Source: Ctena decussata
Lineage: Eukaryota; Mollusca; Bivalvia; Lucinida; Lucinidae
DNA: 64,000 nucleotides
Direction: 5' to 3'
Assembly: GCA_963989385.1 (NCBI GenBank)
Contig: OZ022502.1
Span: 7,594,501 to 7,658,500 of the forward strand
In this document: positions 29,401 through 39,830 of the stretch, in pieces
Position numbering within the stretch: position 1 is the stretch's first letter
How the letters are laid out: each line of letters opens with the position of its first letter
Notes under the pieces: generated by a model
The model's input: only the letters and a program-made list of their open reading frames with translations
What the model was told of the DNA's origin: nothing
Databases searched by the model: none
Translations under genes and position numbers: made by a program

Positions 29401-30029
29401 TAAAGGATGACACCACCGTGGCTGTCACCAGCTCTGTCTTTGCGTTCAGGTCTGTTGTACGATTGGAATAACAGATCGGCAGTATCGTCTGTGGGACTTA
29501 ACCAAGTTTCAGTGAATGCTAAAATGTCGAAGTCGATTAGCTCAGCATGTAAAACCTCAAGTTTAGGGAGGATGCTTTGTACATTATAATGAACAAACGA
29601 CAGATTATGGCTAGTATTAAGAGAGCTAAATATAGTTGTAGACATAGTTGAAGATAAACTCAAATTACTGTCCGAGGATGAGTTTGATAATGGACCCGGG
29701 TTTGGATGGACATCTCCAGAGCAAAGTAATATAATGTTTAACCATAAAGCAAACTCTATCATAGAAAAACAGATTACTATCACTGATACAAATCTAAAAT
29801 TTGCTACTGTGGATTTTCCGGGCAAGACAGTTTTACGAGTACATGCATGCAGACGAACCTTATGACCTAAGTGCTCACTTTCTTGCAAGATTGTGAGTAA
29901 TGAGTATGAAGCTAAATGGTATTTGTAAATAGTCAGCAGAGTTAACAAATGCAGAAGGACATTAAACCTACACATGCGACGGTATGTTGGCATGACGGTT
30001 AACCTATTCTTTCCAGTTAACAATATCAT
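26472..30029 (-). CDS. LINE ORF: APE-type endonuclease and reverse transcriptase
   Basis: The ORF has 1185 codons from the first ATG (30029). The frame is open 40 codons further up, but with no ATG. A hydrophobic segment (about 78-104) ends in a 2A-like motif GDVHPNPGP (105-113). The endonuclease has N149, E174 (FTETWL), YRPPNS, D281/N283 (TGDFNLN), D323 and H350, the last in RYHCPI instead of the usual SDH. The RT has YRPISLL, D717 (CDISKAFD), GVPQGSILGP and the catalytic FADD (D805, D806). Near the C-terminus a C-x-C-x7-H-x4-C cluster begins at residue 1116. It nicks DNA and copies its RNA by target-primed reverse transcription. All catalytic residues are present and there is no stop or frameshift, so it may be functional. 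The clade is probably within the CR1/L2/Jockey group but is not resolved. Confidence 0.92.
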   Translation of the reverse strand: MILLTGKNRLTVMPTYRRMCRFNVLLHLLTLLTIYKYHLASYSLLTILQESEHLGHKVRLHACTRKTVLPGKSTVANFRFVSVIVICFSMIEFALWLNIILLCSGDVHPNPGPLSNSSSDSNLSLSSTMSTTIFSSLNTSHNLSFVHYNVQSILPKLEVLHAELIDFDILAFTETWLSPTDDTADLLFQSYNRPERKDRAGDSHGGVILYVKEGIHYKRRNDLEIRGIESIWIELANKHKRILFGLFYRPPNSDINYYLDIENSLHLAVDTDIPDIIVTGDFNLNMLSPPTLRKIESFCTQFSLYQSITEPTHFTEHSSSLIDILLVSNKDHLILSGVGDPFLNQEIRYHCPIYGIFKFSKPKIKNFKRHIWSYDKGNYDMLRDKASSIDWRSLQDDDINVYSNNINNAINSIATECIPNKYVHIKPLEPPWISPNLKRNIRKRKRAYKKAKRTNLEPHWKLFKTIRNRVTNMIRESKQSHYDKIAEKLKSNTLSAKDWWKTLKTFILPSVKSSIPPLEVNNEIFTDECDKANILNIFFQSQTILNEQNAVLPDLPVPALFNSQLNAIVCTRLEVESVLNTLTIGKASGPNGLSNRILRELSTQLSIPFCSLFNQSLRTGTFPAPYKEANVCPVPKTGDLSTASNYRPISLLNAESKVFESIVFKYLFNHLQDNNLLSSLQSGFMPGDSTVNQLTYLYNTFCQALDSGKEVRAVFCDISKAFDRVWHSGLLHKLKAAGVTGDVLNWFKNYLSDRKQRVILPSATSDWTFIRAGVPQGSILGPLLFLLYINDIVTDIGSNIRLFADDTSLFIIVDNPVTAADCLNADLNKLSRWAATWLVTFNPSKTEALLFSRKLNKPQHPPLLMQNHQISEVESHKHLGLYFSNDCTWHEHIKYIKDKAWFRINIMRKLKFKLDRKSLEIIYTTFIRPILEYGDVIWDNCTQYEKQELDKIQTEAARIATGTTKLVSLTALYKEICWETLEQRRYNHKLTLFYKMLNNITPFYLSSLVPQSVSNISRYNLRNSNDLQTINTRSNQYFSSFLPSSVRAWNNLSPEERQHESVNSFKCFLQKDKTTVPKHYYTGCRKGQILLARLRTNCSSLNFDLFVKNISDSHLCHCGSIENAQHFFFHCSFYQVQRNELITAITPYKHPSLKLFLYGDLSLSQEINKLIFEKVYKFIIETKRF
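29691..29717 (-). other. 2A-like ribosome-skipping motif in the LINE ORF
   Basis: The codons read GDVHPNPGP. The 2A consensus is D(V/I)ExNPGP, with peptide-bond skipping before the last Pro. Here His replaces Glu. 2A-like sequences near the N-terminus of APE-type LINEs are known from sea urchin and molluscs. The upstream hydrophobic segment could be released as a separate signal-like peptide. Confidence 0.7.
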
Positions 30030-30507
30030 GTTACAGCTGTGAGAGATAACAGAAACAAAATAAGAACCATCAAGCCAACAAATAAATTGTAAGTAACGAT
30101 CATATTGACAACCTGATGCGCCCGTACCCCCTCTCTCAATCCCGGACAAGAAGAAGAAGAAAAATAAAGAAACAAAGAAATCATCAAAAGTATCATGCTA
30201 TAAGCACGAGGCTTTGACTAACAGGCAACATTATTTCTGATAAAAATACGTTAGAACCAGAGTTATATGTTCTCTGAAATATGGACTATCTTACCAGTAT
30301 GCAGCAGTCAGTAATCCATATTTTGCCAGCAAAAGGATCCAGACTAGAAATAATATCTCGTGAAAATTCCCATTTTTCACGTCAATCCATGCCTTAACAC
30401 CCCATAGCCTTGTCAAGACGGTTCTTATGAGAGGCCGCCTTACCTGATTTGGATAAAAGCAAAAGAACATAATAGTTGTACGACAGTCAGTAAACTTGAG
30501 ACAGTCG

Positions 30508-30855
30508 CTAGTATTGGTTACATGTAACTTTGGTAGCCCGCAGACACACCCAACAATCAAAAAGATGTCGCATGCAAATAACGAAACCGTAACAACAAGC
30601 TGAAATTACGAGTATACTACTATAAAGAGCACCACTGGTTCCAAAAACAGACATAACCCAGACCAGTCCACGCAATCTCGCTCGCCGATTTGGTTCTTCA
30701 CTTTTTCCGCCCATAATCCATAAATCGTTCGCGGCGGTCAGACAGCGTGGCCGCGTGACTGGTTCGCCAGACTGAATCCGCTTCGAAACATCACGATGAT
30801 ACTGAACCGAGCTGTTACGAGCAGACACACCGCAAATCAAATACCGGGATACCAA
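30508..30855 (-). CDS. Hypothetical ORF with one possible membrane segment
   Basis: This is a 115-codon minus-strand ORF in a locally CpG-richer stretch. An internal ATG in good context gives MGGKSEEPNRRARLRGLVWV, followed by a hydrophobic stretch (GALYSSILVISACCYGF). A donor-like CAG/GTAAGG occurs downstream at about 30444. No family was recognised and no further exon was linked. It may be chance. Confidence 0.25.
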   Translation of the reverse strand: MVSRYLICGVSARNSSVQYHRDVSKRIQSGEPVTRPRCLTAANDLWIMGGKSEEPNRRARLRGLVWVMSVFGTSGALYSSILVISACCYGFVICMRHLFDCWVCLRATKVTCNQY

Positions 30856-30927
30856 ATCACATGATCAGCATTAAAATCTGTCCTGTAATAATACAATTTT
30901 GTTTTACAATCCACAGTGCACTCAGAA

Positions 30928-31000
30928 AATGCAGACCGAAAGGCAAACAAGGCAGACCCAGATCAGAAACTGATCTGGGTCTGCACTGTTTGCTCAGATA
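30928..31000. repeat. Perfect hairpin, family I
   Basis: GCAGACCCAGATCAG and CTGATCTGGGTCTGC flank a 4-base loop, followed by ACTGTTTGCTCAG. Confidence 0.65.
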
Positions 31001-31139
31001 CTCTGTCCCAATACCTAGCACCATCACGGCAGTATCTGATTAGATCATGTGCTTGTTGTTGGAATCAGTAGTAACCTCACAACATTTTTTATATAATTCA
31101 AGTACTTAATAGACTACAAAACTGTAAGCAGAAGTACAT

Positions 31140-32660
31140 GAAGCCACATGGGGCCACGAACAAGACTATGATGTTTATGATTACTTTGTGACCAAATGAC
31201 TTTAACACGCAAATTGCATTAATTGCGACTGAGTGTCTATTAATGGCAAACTGACCATTATCAAGGTGCATTTTAAGGACTGATAAGACTGTTGACGACC
31301 AAGAAGTAAGCTACAGTGTTTAGAATTTGCCTATTCTGTAGAAAAAGGGTTGTAATCTATAAATTGTTATGACTACTAAAACATTTAAGAAATTTACTGT
31401 AAGTAAACTACATGCGATATATTACTAAATGACGATATTTGCTGATTTACCACAGATCAGTTATAGATGACAACACTAAAGAGCTGGCAAAAGCGCTGGT
31501 AAACTGGATATATACTGGATATATACATGTTGTGTTATTTAACTAACAAGCAGAATTGAAGACAATTACAATGTTTAGTGGCTGACAAAAACTGAGACAA
31601 TTACAATGTTTAGTGGCTGACAAAAACTGAGCCACGATTATAATTTCTTACACTGACAAAAATCTAGGAAATTCATGTGACTAGATTTTACTGTAAAACA
31701 GTAATGTTGACAAAACTAAATTTAAGTTACTAAATGTACTGACTGATCAGACTAACCGACTACCAGGACTAAATAAAGACATCTTTGTAAATGACTGACA
31801 AGAATGCTAATACATGTAGATAGAAGTAAACAACAGTGTTAGTACCTTACATATCTGATTAATAAATTGAGTGAAAATGGCAGTGTTTAGTAGCCGTCAA
31901 AACTATTGATAAAGCTGGCCGTGTCTCTCTGTTCAATATTGTATTATTAGAGCTGAGTGTATAATAAGCTGCAAAGCATATGGCTGACTAGACTGTTGAC
32001 AAGCAAGCTGTAAATTAATGTTCAATGACCGACAACCAACTGACAATACTGAACGAAAGCAATACTTCTCGTCGACGGACAAAATTTGCGTACAATAAAA
32101 TTTAGTATCTGACAGAAAAAAATATATATGTATATATTGCTGACAGGGCTCTTGTAAACTGCAGTGCATAGTGACTGGCATATATCGTACCAAACGTAGA
32201 TATCATTTGTTTTCACCTTATCATTTACATTATGTAGATGATAAGGTGATAACAAGTTTGCTATGAAAACTGGTTTTAACAACTTACAAGACTGTTGAAC
32301 AGAACTATAAACAGACTGAAGTAGTGTTCTATAACTGACCGTCAGTTGAGACCCGAATAACCAAGCAGCAGACAAGGCAGACCCTGGCCCAAACCAACTA
32401 ATGTCGAGTCCATCACTGAGTCTGGTGCCCGATCAACCGGTGTGCAATTAAAGTGAAGCAAAGTTATTAACCGTGACTGGGTAAACCACTAAACATGCAG
32501 ACTGCAGCATTACATTTATGTTACATCCAATGCCCGTATACGAACTCTACGAAAAAAAACCACAATTCGGCGTGAAAACACCGCGAATCATGCGTTTCGA
32601 GCGCCGTTCCGGCATTTCTGAAATAATTTAGGTCTGGAGCACCGTTTAGCAGTGATAAAC
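31140..32660. repeat. Degenerate tandem-like region built on CTGACAA / GTGTTTAG words
   Basis: A 35-bp direct duplication (GACAATTACAATGTTTAGTG...) lies at 31560-31630. Around it, words such as GTGTTTAGTGGCTGACAA, GACTGTTGACAA and CAGTGTT recur irregularly to about 32400. It looks like an old minisatellite. No gene was seen. Confidence 0.4.
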
Positions 32661-32667
32661 CACAAAT

Positions 32668-32897
32668 GAGCCGCGACACAACAAAACAAAGTGGCTGTGC
32701 GCCTAGCGCCGACTCAGATCAGCTTGGGCATCCGCCCAGTCTGATCAGAGTCTTCGCTGTCCGCATGGAGATACATTAGACCCTTAGCTACCCTTTAAAC
32801 GCTTAGCGAAGAGTCTGATCGAACTAGGCGGATGCCCAGACTGATCTGAGTCTGTGCTTGGGGGGGGGGGGGGGCGGTTTTCTCGTGTCTTGGCTCA
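32668..32897. mobile_element. MITE family A copy
   Basis: It runs from GAGCCGCGACACAACAAAAC to CTCGTGTCTTGGCTCA. A G-run has replaced part of the right arm at about 32861-32874. Confidence 0.75.
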
Positions 32898-33074
32898 CTT
32901 ATTCTAGCCAAAACCTTTTATCAAGCGCTCTTTAATGCTGTACCGTCTTATTTCACAGGATCTGTAAGAGTGTGTTTTTCAGCCATGAGTTTTATATAAC
33001 ATGGAAGGTGTAAGTCAATGAGGCCCGCAAAAATTATATGTTGTCACAGTACATGATACCTGTATCGTTATTTT

Positions 33075-33715
33075 ATTGTTCCCCACCTTTTCGAAGAAAA
33101 GCGGAGGGACATAGTTTTCGGCATTCCGTCCTTCCGTCCTTCCGTCCCCCTAAAGTAGTAGGTACATTGTGTGCTCAACTCCTCCTACAGTTTTATGCAG
33201 ATTCTTTCGAAACTTTACAGCTCTTTTTGTCATGGTCTGAAAATATGCATGTGGTTTGGATATAATCCTGAGATTATTTTTTGTCACTTTTTCCACAAGT
33301 TGAACTTTGTCTTTTTTAGGCGTTTTTACTATCAAAGTGACTAGATAGTGGGTACCTTGTGTGCGCAACTCCTTCAACAGTTTTATGCCGATTCCTTTGA
33401 TACTTCACAGTATTTTGGTCATGGTCTGAAGATATGCATGTGGTTTGGATATAATCCTCACATTATTTTTTATTACTTTTTTTCGCAAATTGAACTTAGC
33501 CATTTTTCATACATTTTTACTATCAAAGTGAATAGATAGTGGGTACATTGTGTGTGCAACTCCTCCTACAGTTTTATGCCGATTCCTTTGAAACTTCACA
33601 GGTGTTTTGATCATGGTCTGAAGATATGCATGTGATTTGGATATAATCCTCACATTATTTTTTTATTACTTTTTTTCACATTTTAACTTAGCCGCTTTTC
33701 CAGCACAAACACTAA
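33075..33715. mobile_element. Pearl/Helentron-like element with three units of about 190 bp
   Basis: The GGTACATTGTGTG block occurs at 33161, 33351 and 33542 (spacings 190 and 191). Units share CTCCTACAGTTTTATGC, CATGGTCTGAA and ATATGCATGTGGTTTGGATA. A left-end hairpin-like CCCCACCTTTTCGAAGAAAA and (CCTTCCGT)n precede the units. Confidence 0.6.
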
Positions 33716-33839
33716 GTGTATATACAGTGGAGACCTAGTTTCCAAGGCGGGGAAAATTTGCTTGTTGAGAATTCAAATAGGCTACCCAAAATAAAATTGT
33801 GAGTCGCTCATCATTGCCATATTAAACAAATCCAGGGTT

Positions 33840-33843
<4 letters not shown>

Positions 33844-33880
<37 letters not shown>
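33844..33880. repeat. (GA)n microsatellite
   Basis: About 18 GA units. Confidence 0.95.
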
Positions 33881-33883
<3 letters not shown>

Positions 33884-34157
33884 GTCAGGTTATTGAAAAT
33901 AAGATGTTTTATTTTGTTCTGCTTCTTTGTGTACGTATACTCGTTATTAATGTCAGCACAAGTAATTAATGTCATTGAAACCTGAACACTTAATCCACCC
34001 AGCTTCCTGATTTAATCTTATTGGTTAATGTAGACAGTTAATTATATCTAATTTCATGAAAAGAACCATCAGGTGGCCTGTTATGTAACAAAGAAGACTG
34101 GAGGTTGTATAATATTTGTTACTATTTTCAAACTGAGTGATCAGATACGTCATTATT

Positions 34158-34350
34158 CGAGTCTGGTAACTTCGGACAGCAGGTAAATTCAGACACACCA
34201 TTGCAAACAGTGAAAATCCAGAGATGGCTCATCAGGATTTTCACTGTTTGTCCAGTTATCTTTTTTTAATTCCAAACAACTGACATATTAAAGGAAACAA
34301 TGTCACTGTCCGAATATACCTGCTCGCCGAATTCACCTGACTTGACCCTA
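34158..34350. mobile_element. MITE family C copy
   Basis: It runs from GGTAACTTCGGACAGCAGGT to TTCACCTGACTTGACCCTA. The inner palindrome is shortened to AGATGGCTCATCAGG. Confidence 0.65.
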
Positions 34351-34419
34351 CTATATCCATAGCATTCCATCTTGGTATCTGAAAACGTCTTTCTGTCCTG
34401 TTGGGTGGGTTGAGGGAGT

Positions 34420-35100
34420 GGGGGGGGGGGGGGGTATATGCTTTGTAAAATGTTCATAATATCATGTGTTGTGAGAATATGATGTGACCCCTCTTAAGGT
34501 AGACGAATACTGAATAGAAATATTGGCGGGGCATTCAAACCATTATACCATCTAAATAACCCAAAGAGCTATAAAACATTTGGGTAAGAAAAAAACAATT
34601 TTCACCGTTTTGTTTTCCTAAAAAACAAGATTTTGTATTTCTACATATTATTTTTAAACATTTTCCATTAAAATTCATATCTCTAGCACATGAATGCACT
34701 TTCATTTCAGCAAATCATATATGATATTTGAAACAAACTGATAACAAAAAATTGCAGTTTTCTTGTTAATAAGTATATTTTTACATTCTTTGAAAAAATG
34801 CAAGAAAATTGAATTTCATGAAAAATGTTATGAAAAATATTATCAATCGATGGGGCATGCTTATGCGTATTATTTTAGTAAAACTTACGTCGTATGTTAA
34901 AGAATAAAACAACAAAAAAAAAACATTTCACCGTTTCGTTTCCTAGAAAAACAATGTTTAAGTTCAAAATATCCCCAAAACAGACTGCCCAAATTCTGCA
35001 CCTGCTGCAAGCACAGCCGGTCCTTGCCCTATTATTTGTTTTCCTGTTATTCGGTTCTACCATAGAGTAATGTCGACAAAAATGCGCAGATGGAATGGAA
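34420..35100. other. Stretch without a recognised gene
   Basis: It holds a G-run (about 34420-34434) and two direct copies of a block TTTCACCGTTTTGTTTCCTA-like (about 34598 and 34926). ORFs are AT-driven. Confidence 0.4.
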
Positions 35101-35165
35101 ACTGTGAAGATCTTGATCATTCTGGTTCCTAAGGAACAGTCTGATCTCAGTTTTCACTGTTTGTA
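35101..35165. repeat. Hairpin, family I (degenerate)
   Basis: CTGTGAAGATCTTGATC and GTCTGATCTCAGTTTTCAC surround GGTTCCTAAGGAAC and are followed by TGTTTGTACAG. Confidence 0.45.
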
Positions 35166-35812
35166 CAGACCTATGTGCCCGAAAACTTAGGATCTTTACG
35201 GTAGATATTGTAAGTGTATATTATAACAGTATTTACTCCACAGTTAGTCGATTTGATGATGAACAATAACTCTGTTTGTTTTTTATACAAGCAAGAACAG
35301 AGTTCTTCCGGGATCGTCCACCTTAACTTCCTCGGCAAAGCGATTCAGAAGGGTATCAGCATAATTATATCTACAAACAGAGGTATTAAGAAACTATTAA
35401 TTTTCCGCGTCCAAACACTTACAAAAATGTTCCCAAGGAAGCTCAAGGAAACGAATTAACCAGGGGCAATTTCATAATACGCACAACCATGTTTTATTCT
35501 CTACTTCTTGAAGGGAAAATACGAATTTCAACCTCTTTGGGAGTTGGTTTTGAAATCTTGTCTAATTTATAAAATTTCAGCATGCAAATATGCAGGTGCG
35601 TTTTGAAATTTTGTCAATTTTGACAAAATTTCAATACGCACTTGCGTATTTGCCGTATACGTAGCTACGCCCTTGTTAACAACATATGCTCATCCCGGCA
35701 CTATCTTCATACATTCCAGCACACTTAGAGCTCTGTTCCTGGTTTAAAAGTTTAATAGTTCATATATTTGCTGTGCAGAATATTTCTTTGCCATTAAGTT
35801 ATCTGTCCATTA

Positions 35813-36072
35813 TTTTTTGAGTGTTATTGTGTAACGTCCACGGTAAACAGCTATGGTCATGCCGGGACGGTCAGTTAACCTAACCACGCTATTTCCTGGG
35901 CAGGCTAAGCGGTAAACGAGAGCTAAGTGCACTTACTTTCACCAGTAACTGACAACCGCCCGTCTTGAATTAGCGGAAGGGGAAATGAATGTAAGTGGCC
36001 GGACCGGGTATCAAACCCAGGACCTCTGGTTCATAAGTCAGGCGCCCTGCCGACTGCGCTACGCGGCCCGGC
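35813..36072 (-). mobile_element. tRNA-derived SINE, family F, with 12-bp target duplication
   Basis: Head and body are as in 23281-23553. ATCTGTCCATTA flanks it at 35801-35812 and 36073-36084. Confidence 0.85.
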
Positions 36073-36268
36073 ATCTGTCCATTAATTTATTCATTATTAC
36101 CGTTTTATGCACGGACGACAACACTGAATAGCTCTGACAGAATAACAAACCTTGATCCTTCTTGGGTTCAGAAGGCGCAGCCAATGAAAACTTCTGAAAC
36201 TCGAGTCGTGAACGAGGAAGCTGGTGATTTGTTTCTTATGTTACTGTGGATCTGTCTCTTCCGCGCAG

Positions 36269-36307
36269 TCGAAAGACTACAACCCTAAACTAAGGAGGTA
36301 TTCAGAG
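36269..36307 (+). CDS. Possible 39-nt exon, unlinked
   Basis: A CTCTTCCGCGCAG acceptor and a GAG/GTAAGG donor bound a segment open only in phase 0, reading SKDYNPKLRRYSE. I could not link it to a neighbouring exon, so it may be chance. Confidence 0.2.
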
Positions 36308-36459
36308 GTAAGGTTACTATTAATACTTTAACACTGCTATTGATAACAATAAAATAATAAAAATAATTAAAATAAAAACAACAACAATAATAATCCAGCA
36401 AACACACAACCAAATTGATTTTATGTTGATTCAATCTTGTGTGCCCAGTGGGAAAAAAC

Positions 36460-36557
36460 TCTATTAATAATAATAATAATAATAATAATGATAATAATAA
36501 ATATAATAATCATATTATCACTATCGTTATTTTTTTTATTATTAGCATTATTATCAT

Positions 36558-36603
<46 letters not shown>

Positions 36604-36650
36604 TTATCACTATCGTTATTTTTTTTATTATTAGCATTATTATCATTATA
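36460..36650. repeat. (AAT)n microsatellite between duplicated flanks
   Basis: (AAT)n runs at about 36463-36500 and 36560-36603 separate two identical copies of a block of about 47 bp (TATTATCACTATCGTTATTT...), at about 36512-36560 and 36602-36650. Confidence 0.85.
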
Positions 36651-37439
36651 TAAAGGACAAGGTGCGCTAGTGTATTGCTAGCGGCCTAAAATTTCGGGAA
36701 AAATGAAACTCGACACAGCAAATTACCATAACCGTCCCTGAACGTAACAACATAAGGACTATCGCGTGCGCACACAACAATTACGTCATGACGTTACGTG
36801 ACCATTTTACAACGTCAAAGACGCCATTTTTGCGGGGTTTTGCAAAAAAAGAACAAATCCAGGTACTTTTTGCAAAATAAAAATATGACCGCATGGATGT
36901 ACCAACTCGATTTTTTGTACAGATCGTCAAAAGAGAGTGACCGACAGATTGTCAAAAGGTCTCTTTGGTACACGCATGCGATCATTCTTTAATTTTACTT
37001 TTTTTCTGTCTGTAGCTGCTGTGAAATTGCAGGTTTAACCATTTGTTTCTACCATTTTAATCCATATTTGGTTCGTACCATGCCAAAAAATTATGAAAAC
37101 ATGTATATTGAACATCAGTTTTGTTGTTTGAGCATCATCATGTCTGAGGAATTTAATGAAAACAACAACAACAGCAACAGAAATAGGCAAAGAGCGAGGT
37201 GTCTTCATCAAGTCCATATGTCGTTCCAATTCAAGCCATCAAGTATCATTTCACATCCTTTACTTGCCTCCTAGAAACGTTACTGAGTGTATATACGAAG
37301 CCAACGCGGTATTCGTAAACACCAAAAGCTAAAAGCTTTGCAGATATCGTGACCAGACTGCATAATGAACACAACGGTGATACTTCATGTGTGCATGTGC
37401 ATGTACATGTACCATTATTTTAAGTTAATGTGTTTTGAG

Positions 37440-37640
37440 TGGATAGATGGACGATTTGCGATTTTACGTTCCTTTCAACGGTATTGCAGTCATATTAGAA
37501 CAGTGGTAGGGTGATAACGAAAGCTGAGTGCAGAGGAATCTCGCTTACGAAAGGAAATATTTCCGCTTCCAGCAGGGCTCAACTCGGGACCGCTAGAACA
37601 GTAGGCCAGCGCTTAACCTAGCTACCGGGTCTCCTCTGAG
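37440..37640 (-). mobile_element. tRNA-derived SINE, family E (minus)
   Basis: On the minus strand it has CCGGTAGCTAGGTTAAGCGC (box A-like), then GCGGTCCCGAGTTGAGCCC at box B. The body toward 37465 ends with the CAGTCATATTAG complement of the family E core. Confidence 0.6.
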
Positions 37641-37660
37641 AGAATGAGCGAGTTGGGGGC

Positions 37661-37683
37661 GGAGGGGGGGGGGGGGGGGGGGC
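37661..37683. repeat. G-run
   Basis: About 18 consecutive G. Such runs also occur at 32861 and 34420, and C-runs at 44728 and 50379. Confidence 0.9.
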
Positions 37684-38051
37684 AAAAAAGAGAGGAGCGA
37701 GAGAGATGGAGATCGGCCTTGAAGGTTAGATTGATCAATGCTCTATGCTATCTTTGAGACTGAAAATAACTTCGCGAATTTGATTGGCATCGCGTGAAAA
37801 TGAACCTTAAAAGATGGATACACAGAAATCAGACTGCGCTTATTTGTGCAAACTGGTCAGAATATTTAGTTGTCGCAAGATTCATAGACCATTTATTCCA
37901 ATTGAACCATCATCAAATAGATGATCTTCCATGTTATTTCATCATAACTCAGGTGAGCGATTTAGGTCCATCATGGACCTCTTGTTTAACGTTTGAAACA
38001 GGTTAAAACAACCTCCACACCATCAATCAGTGTGTTTACCCATGAAGTATC

Positions 38052-38056
<5 letters not shown>

Positions 38057-38089
<33 letters not shown>
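38057..38089. repeat. (CT)n microsatellite
   Basis: About 16 CT units. ORFs crossing it are artefacts. Confidence 0.95.
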
Positions 38090-38373
38090 GTATACGTATT
38101 AGTTTTTCATTTAGTGCACATTTTTGTTCAGATGTGGGCAGTGTCTGCACTGCTTTCCCAGTGCTTGCAGTGAACTTTGTCATTAATGCAAGTTGTATAT
38201 CTTCTAATTGTTTATCCGATAATTTTATGCACTTGGTATTCGGACAAAATATGTTACCAGACAATATGGAATTTGATCGTGCCTCTCTGATCCGGGTCTG
38301 CTATGCTTGTCAGCTGACTGTCCAGATAGCGGCTGTGTCATGCTGTCCATCCTTGTGTTAGAAACGTCCATAT

Positions 38374-38693
38374 ACTGTAAAACATTCTGTAGATTTTACG
38401 GTAGAATAACTGGAAACCAGCTGCCAGTCCTTTTCCCGTTATTTTTACGGGCGTTTGCCTGTAAAACATTGTTGGAAATAACGAAATATAAGTATTATGT
38501 TGACTGATTCACTCGAAAATTACTTTGTATTGTTGAAGGGCTGTCTGACCAAAACGACACCTGCTCTACTCTGTCCCACTCTGATTGATGATTCCTGCAA
38601 TTTTTACGGGCGCCCGTAAAAATAACGGTAAAAGGACTGGCAGCTGGTTGACAGTTATTTTACCGTAAAATCTATGGATTTTTTTACAGTGTA
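38374..38693. mobile_element. MITE with long TIRs (CTGTAAAA ends)
   Basis: Left arm: TAGATTTTACGGTAGAATAA, CCAGCTGCCAGTCCTTTT and TTATTTTTACGGGCG. The right arm (38590-38693) is the reverse complement of these blocks in order, ending TTTTTTTACAG. The arms are about 95 bp and the loop about 110 bp. Confidence 0.75.
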
Positions 38694-39714
38694 TGCATCA
38701 ACTTATCGTACTTTATTTGCAACAGAAACCCAAAAGAAGCTTTTCTTGTCAAACAATCTGATCCGAGTCTGTAAAGTTTGCATATTATCTGGTTAAACAC
38801 TAGAAGTCCTGATCAAGCTGCTGTCGTGATTATTCGAATTCCATATGTTTCCCTCATGCAGGGCAAGTGTGTTATTCTTTGCTGTTACATTTAAGCCGTA
38901 TCGCACATACGAGATTTTATAGCTGCGTTCGCATGGCCAGGCTGTTCACTGTTCAGAATTCAAAATTACAATTTATGCTTAACAATAAAGCGCATGCCCT
39001 GACTGGACGTGCATGTAAGCAGGCTGGCCTAGGCATGTCTCGTAAGATTATTTTTAGCGACCGGCTCATTTGTATCTGAATTATTTGTTCATGAAGTGTA
39101 TCCTTATTAAAATGAAATATGTATATATATTGCTTTGCAAACGTTTTCTATTTTGTCTTCTGCTGTGTAATGATACATGAAGCGGCTGCAAAGACCTTGG
39201 AACGAGCTGTCCGGTCATCACCTACGTTGTTCTTTCAACTGGAGGCAACAATACTGGTGTCTTGAAACCTGAATCACACACACTGCAACACATTGTGTCT
39301 GATCAATCCTCGCCATTGAAACTGAGTCAAAAACTGGAACAGTTAATTCGGTGCCGGATTTAAAAAGAATAATATTACCGGCCGCAATTGAAAGAGCTAT
39401 AAATTGCAGCTTGCGTGCATAGGAATTAAAAGTCTTATGGTGACGTGACAAAAATTATATCCTGACCAGCTGTAATTCTCTCTGAAAACAAGTGATAAGA
39501 TGCGTTAAATATATATATATATGTGTGACATCAGAATAGGAAGTACTGAGGCAAAAATAAAAATCTTTTTATTCTTACTACTTTTTTTTTCTTTCATTTA
39601 TGAAGGATTTCACCCGTTTTCCGTCCCTCGCTTTGTTTTTCCCTCACCTTGCTTTTTTACGTGTGCCTTTTTCTTTCTATGATATTGAGATTCACGTCCC
39701 GTTCAACAGTTCCA

Positions 39715-39830
39715 GTCATATCGAGGCACTGGCCTCCGTTGCCTAATGAATAAGAGCATTGACTCTAAACTTCAGGTGTTTCACCGCTGTTAGTTCGAGC
39801 CTCGGCCGATGCACAAGTGAGAAAGCCAAG
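39715..39830 (+). mobile_element. tRNA-like SINE head, degenerate
   Basis: GGCCTCCGTTGCCTAATGAA resembles a box A region and GTTAGTTCGAGCCTCG a box B. The preceding GTTCAACAGTTCCAGTCATA is a SINE 3' segment seen near 37475, so two SINE pieces are joined here. Confidence 0.45.

Larger units (their letters stand above)
25935..30180 (-). mobile_element. Nearly complete non-LTR retrotransposon (LINE)
   Basis: This is the extent of the element around the ORF at 26472-30029. The 5' side (high coordinates) begins before 30149, where the frame is still open. On the 3' side an AATAAA-type signal lies near 25943 on the minus strand. Neither exact end nor target duplication could be set by eye. The large intact ORF indicates recent insertion. 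Confidence 0.65.

Noticed and set aside
27189..29589. Plus-strand ORFs at 27189, 27544 and 29407
   Set aside because: They are antisense shadows of the LINE ORF.
37986..38361. ORFs crossing the (CT)n run
   Set aside because: They are low-complexity artefacts (ERERER / LSLSLS).
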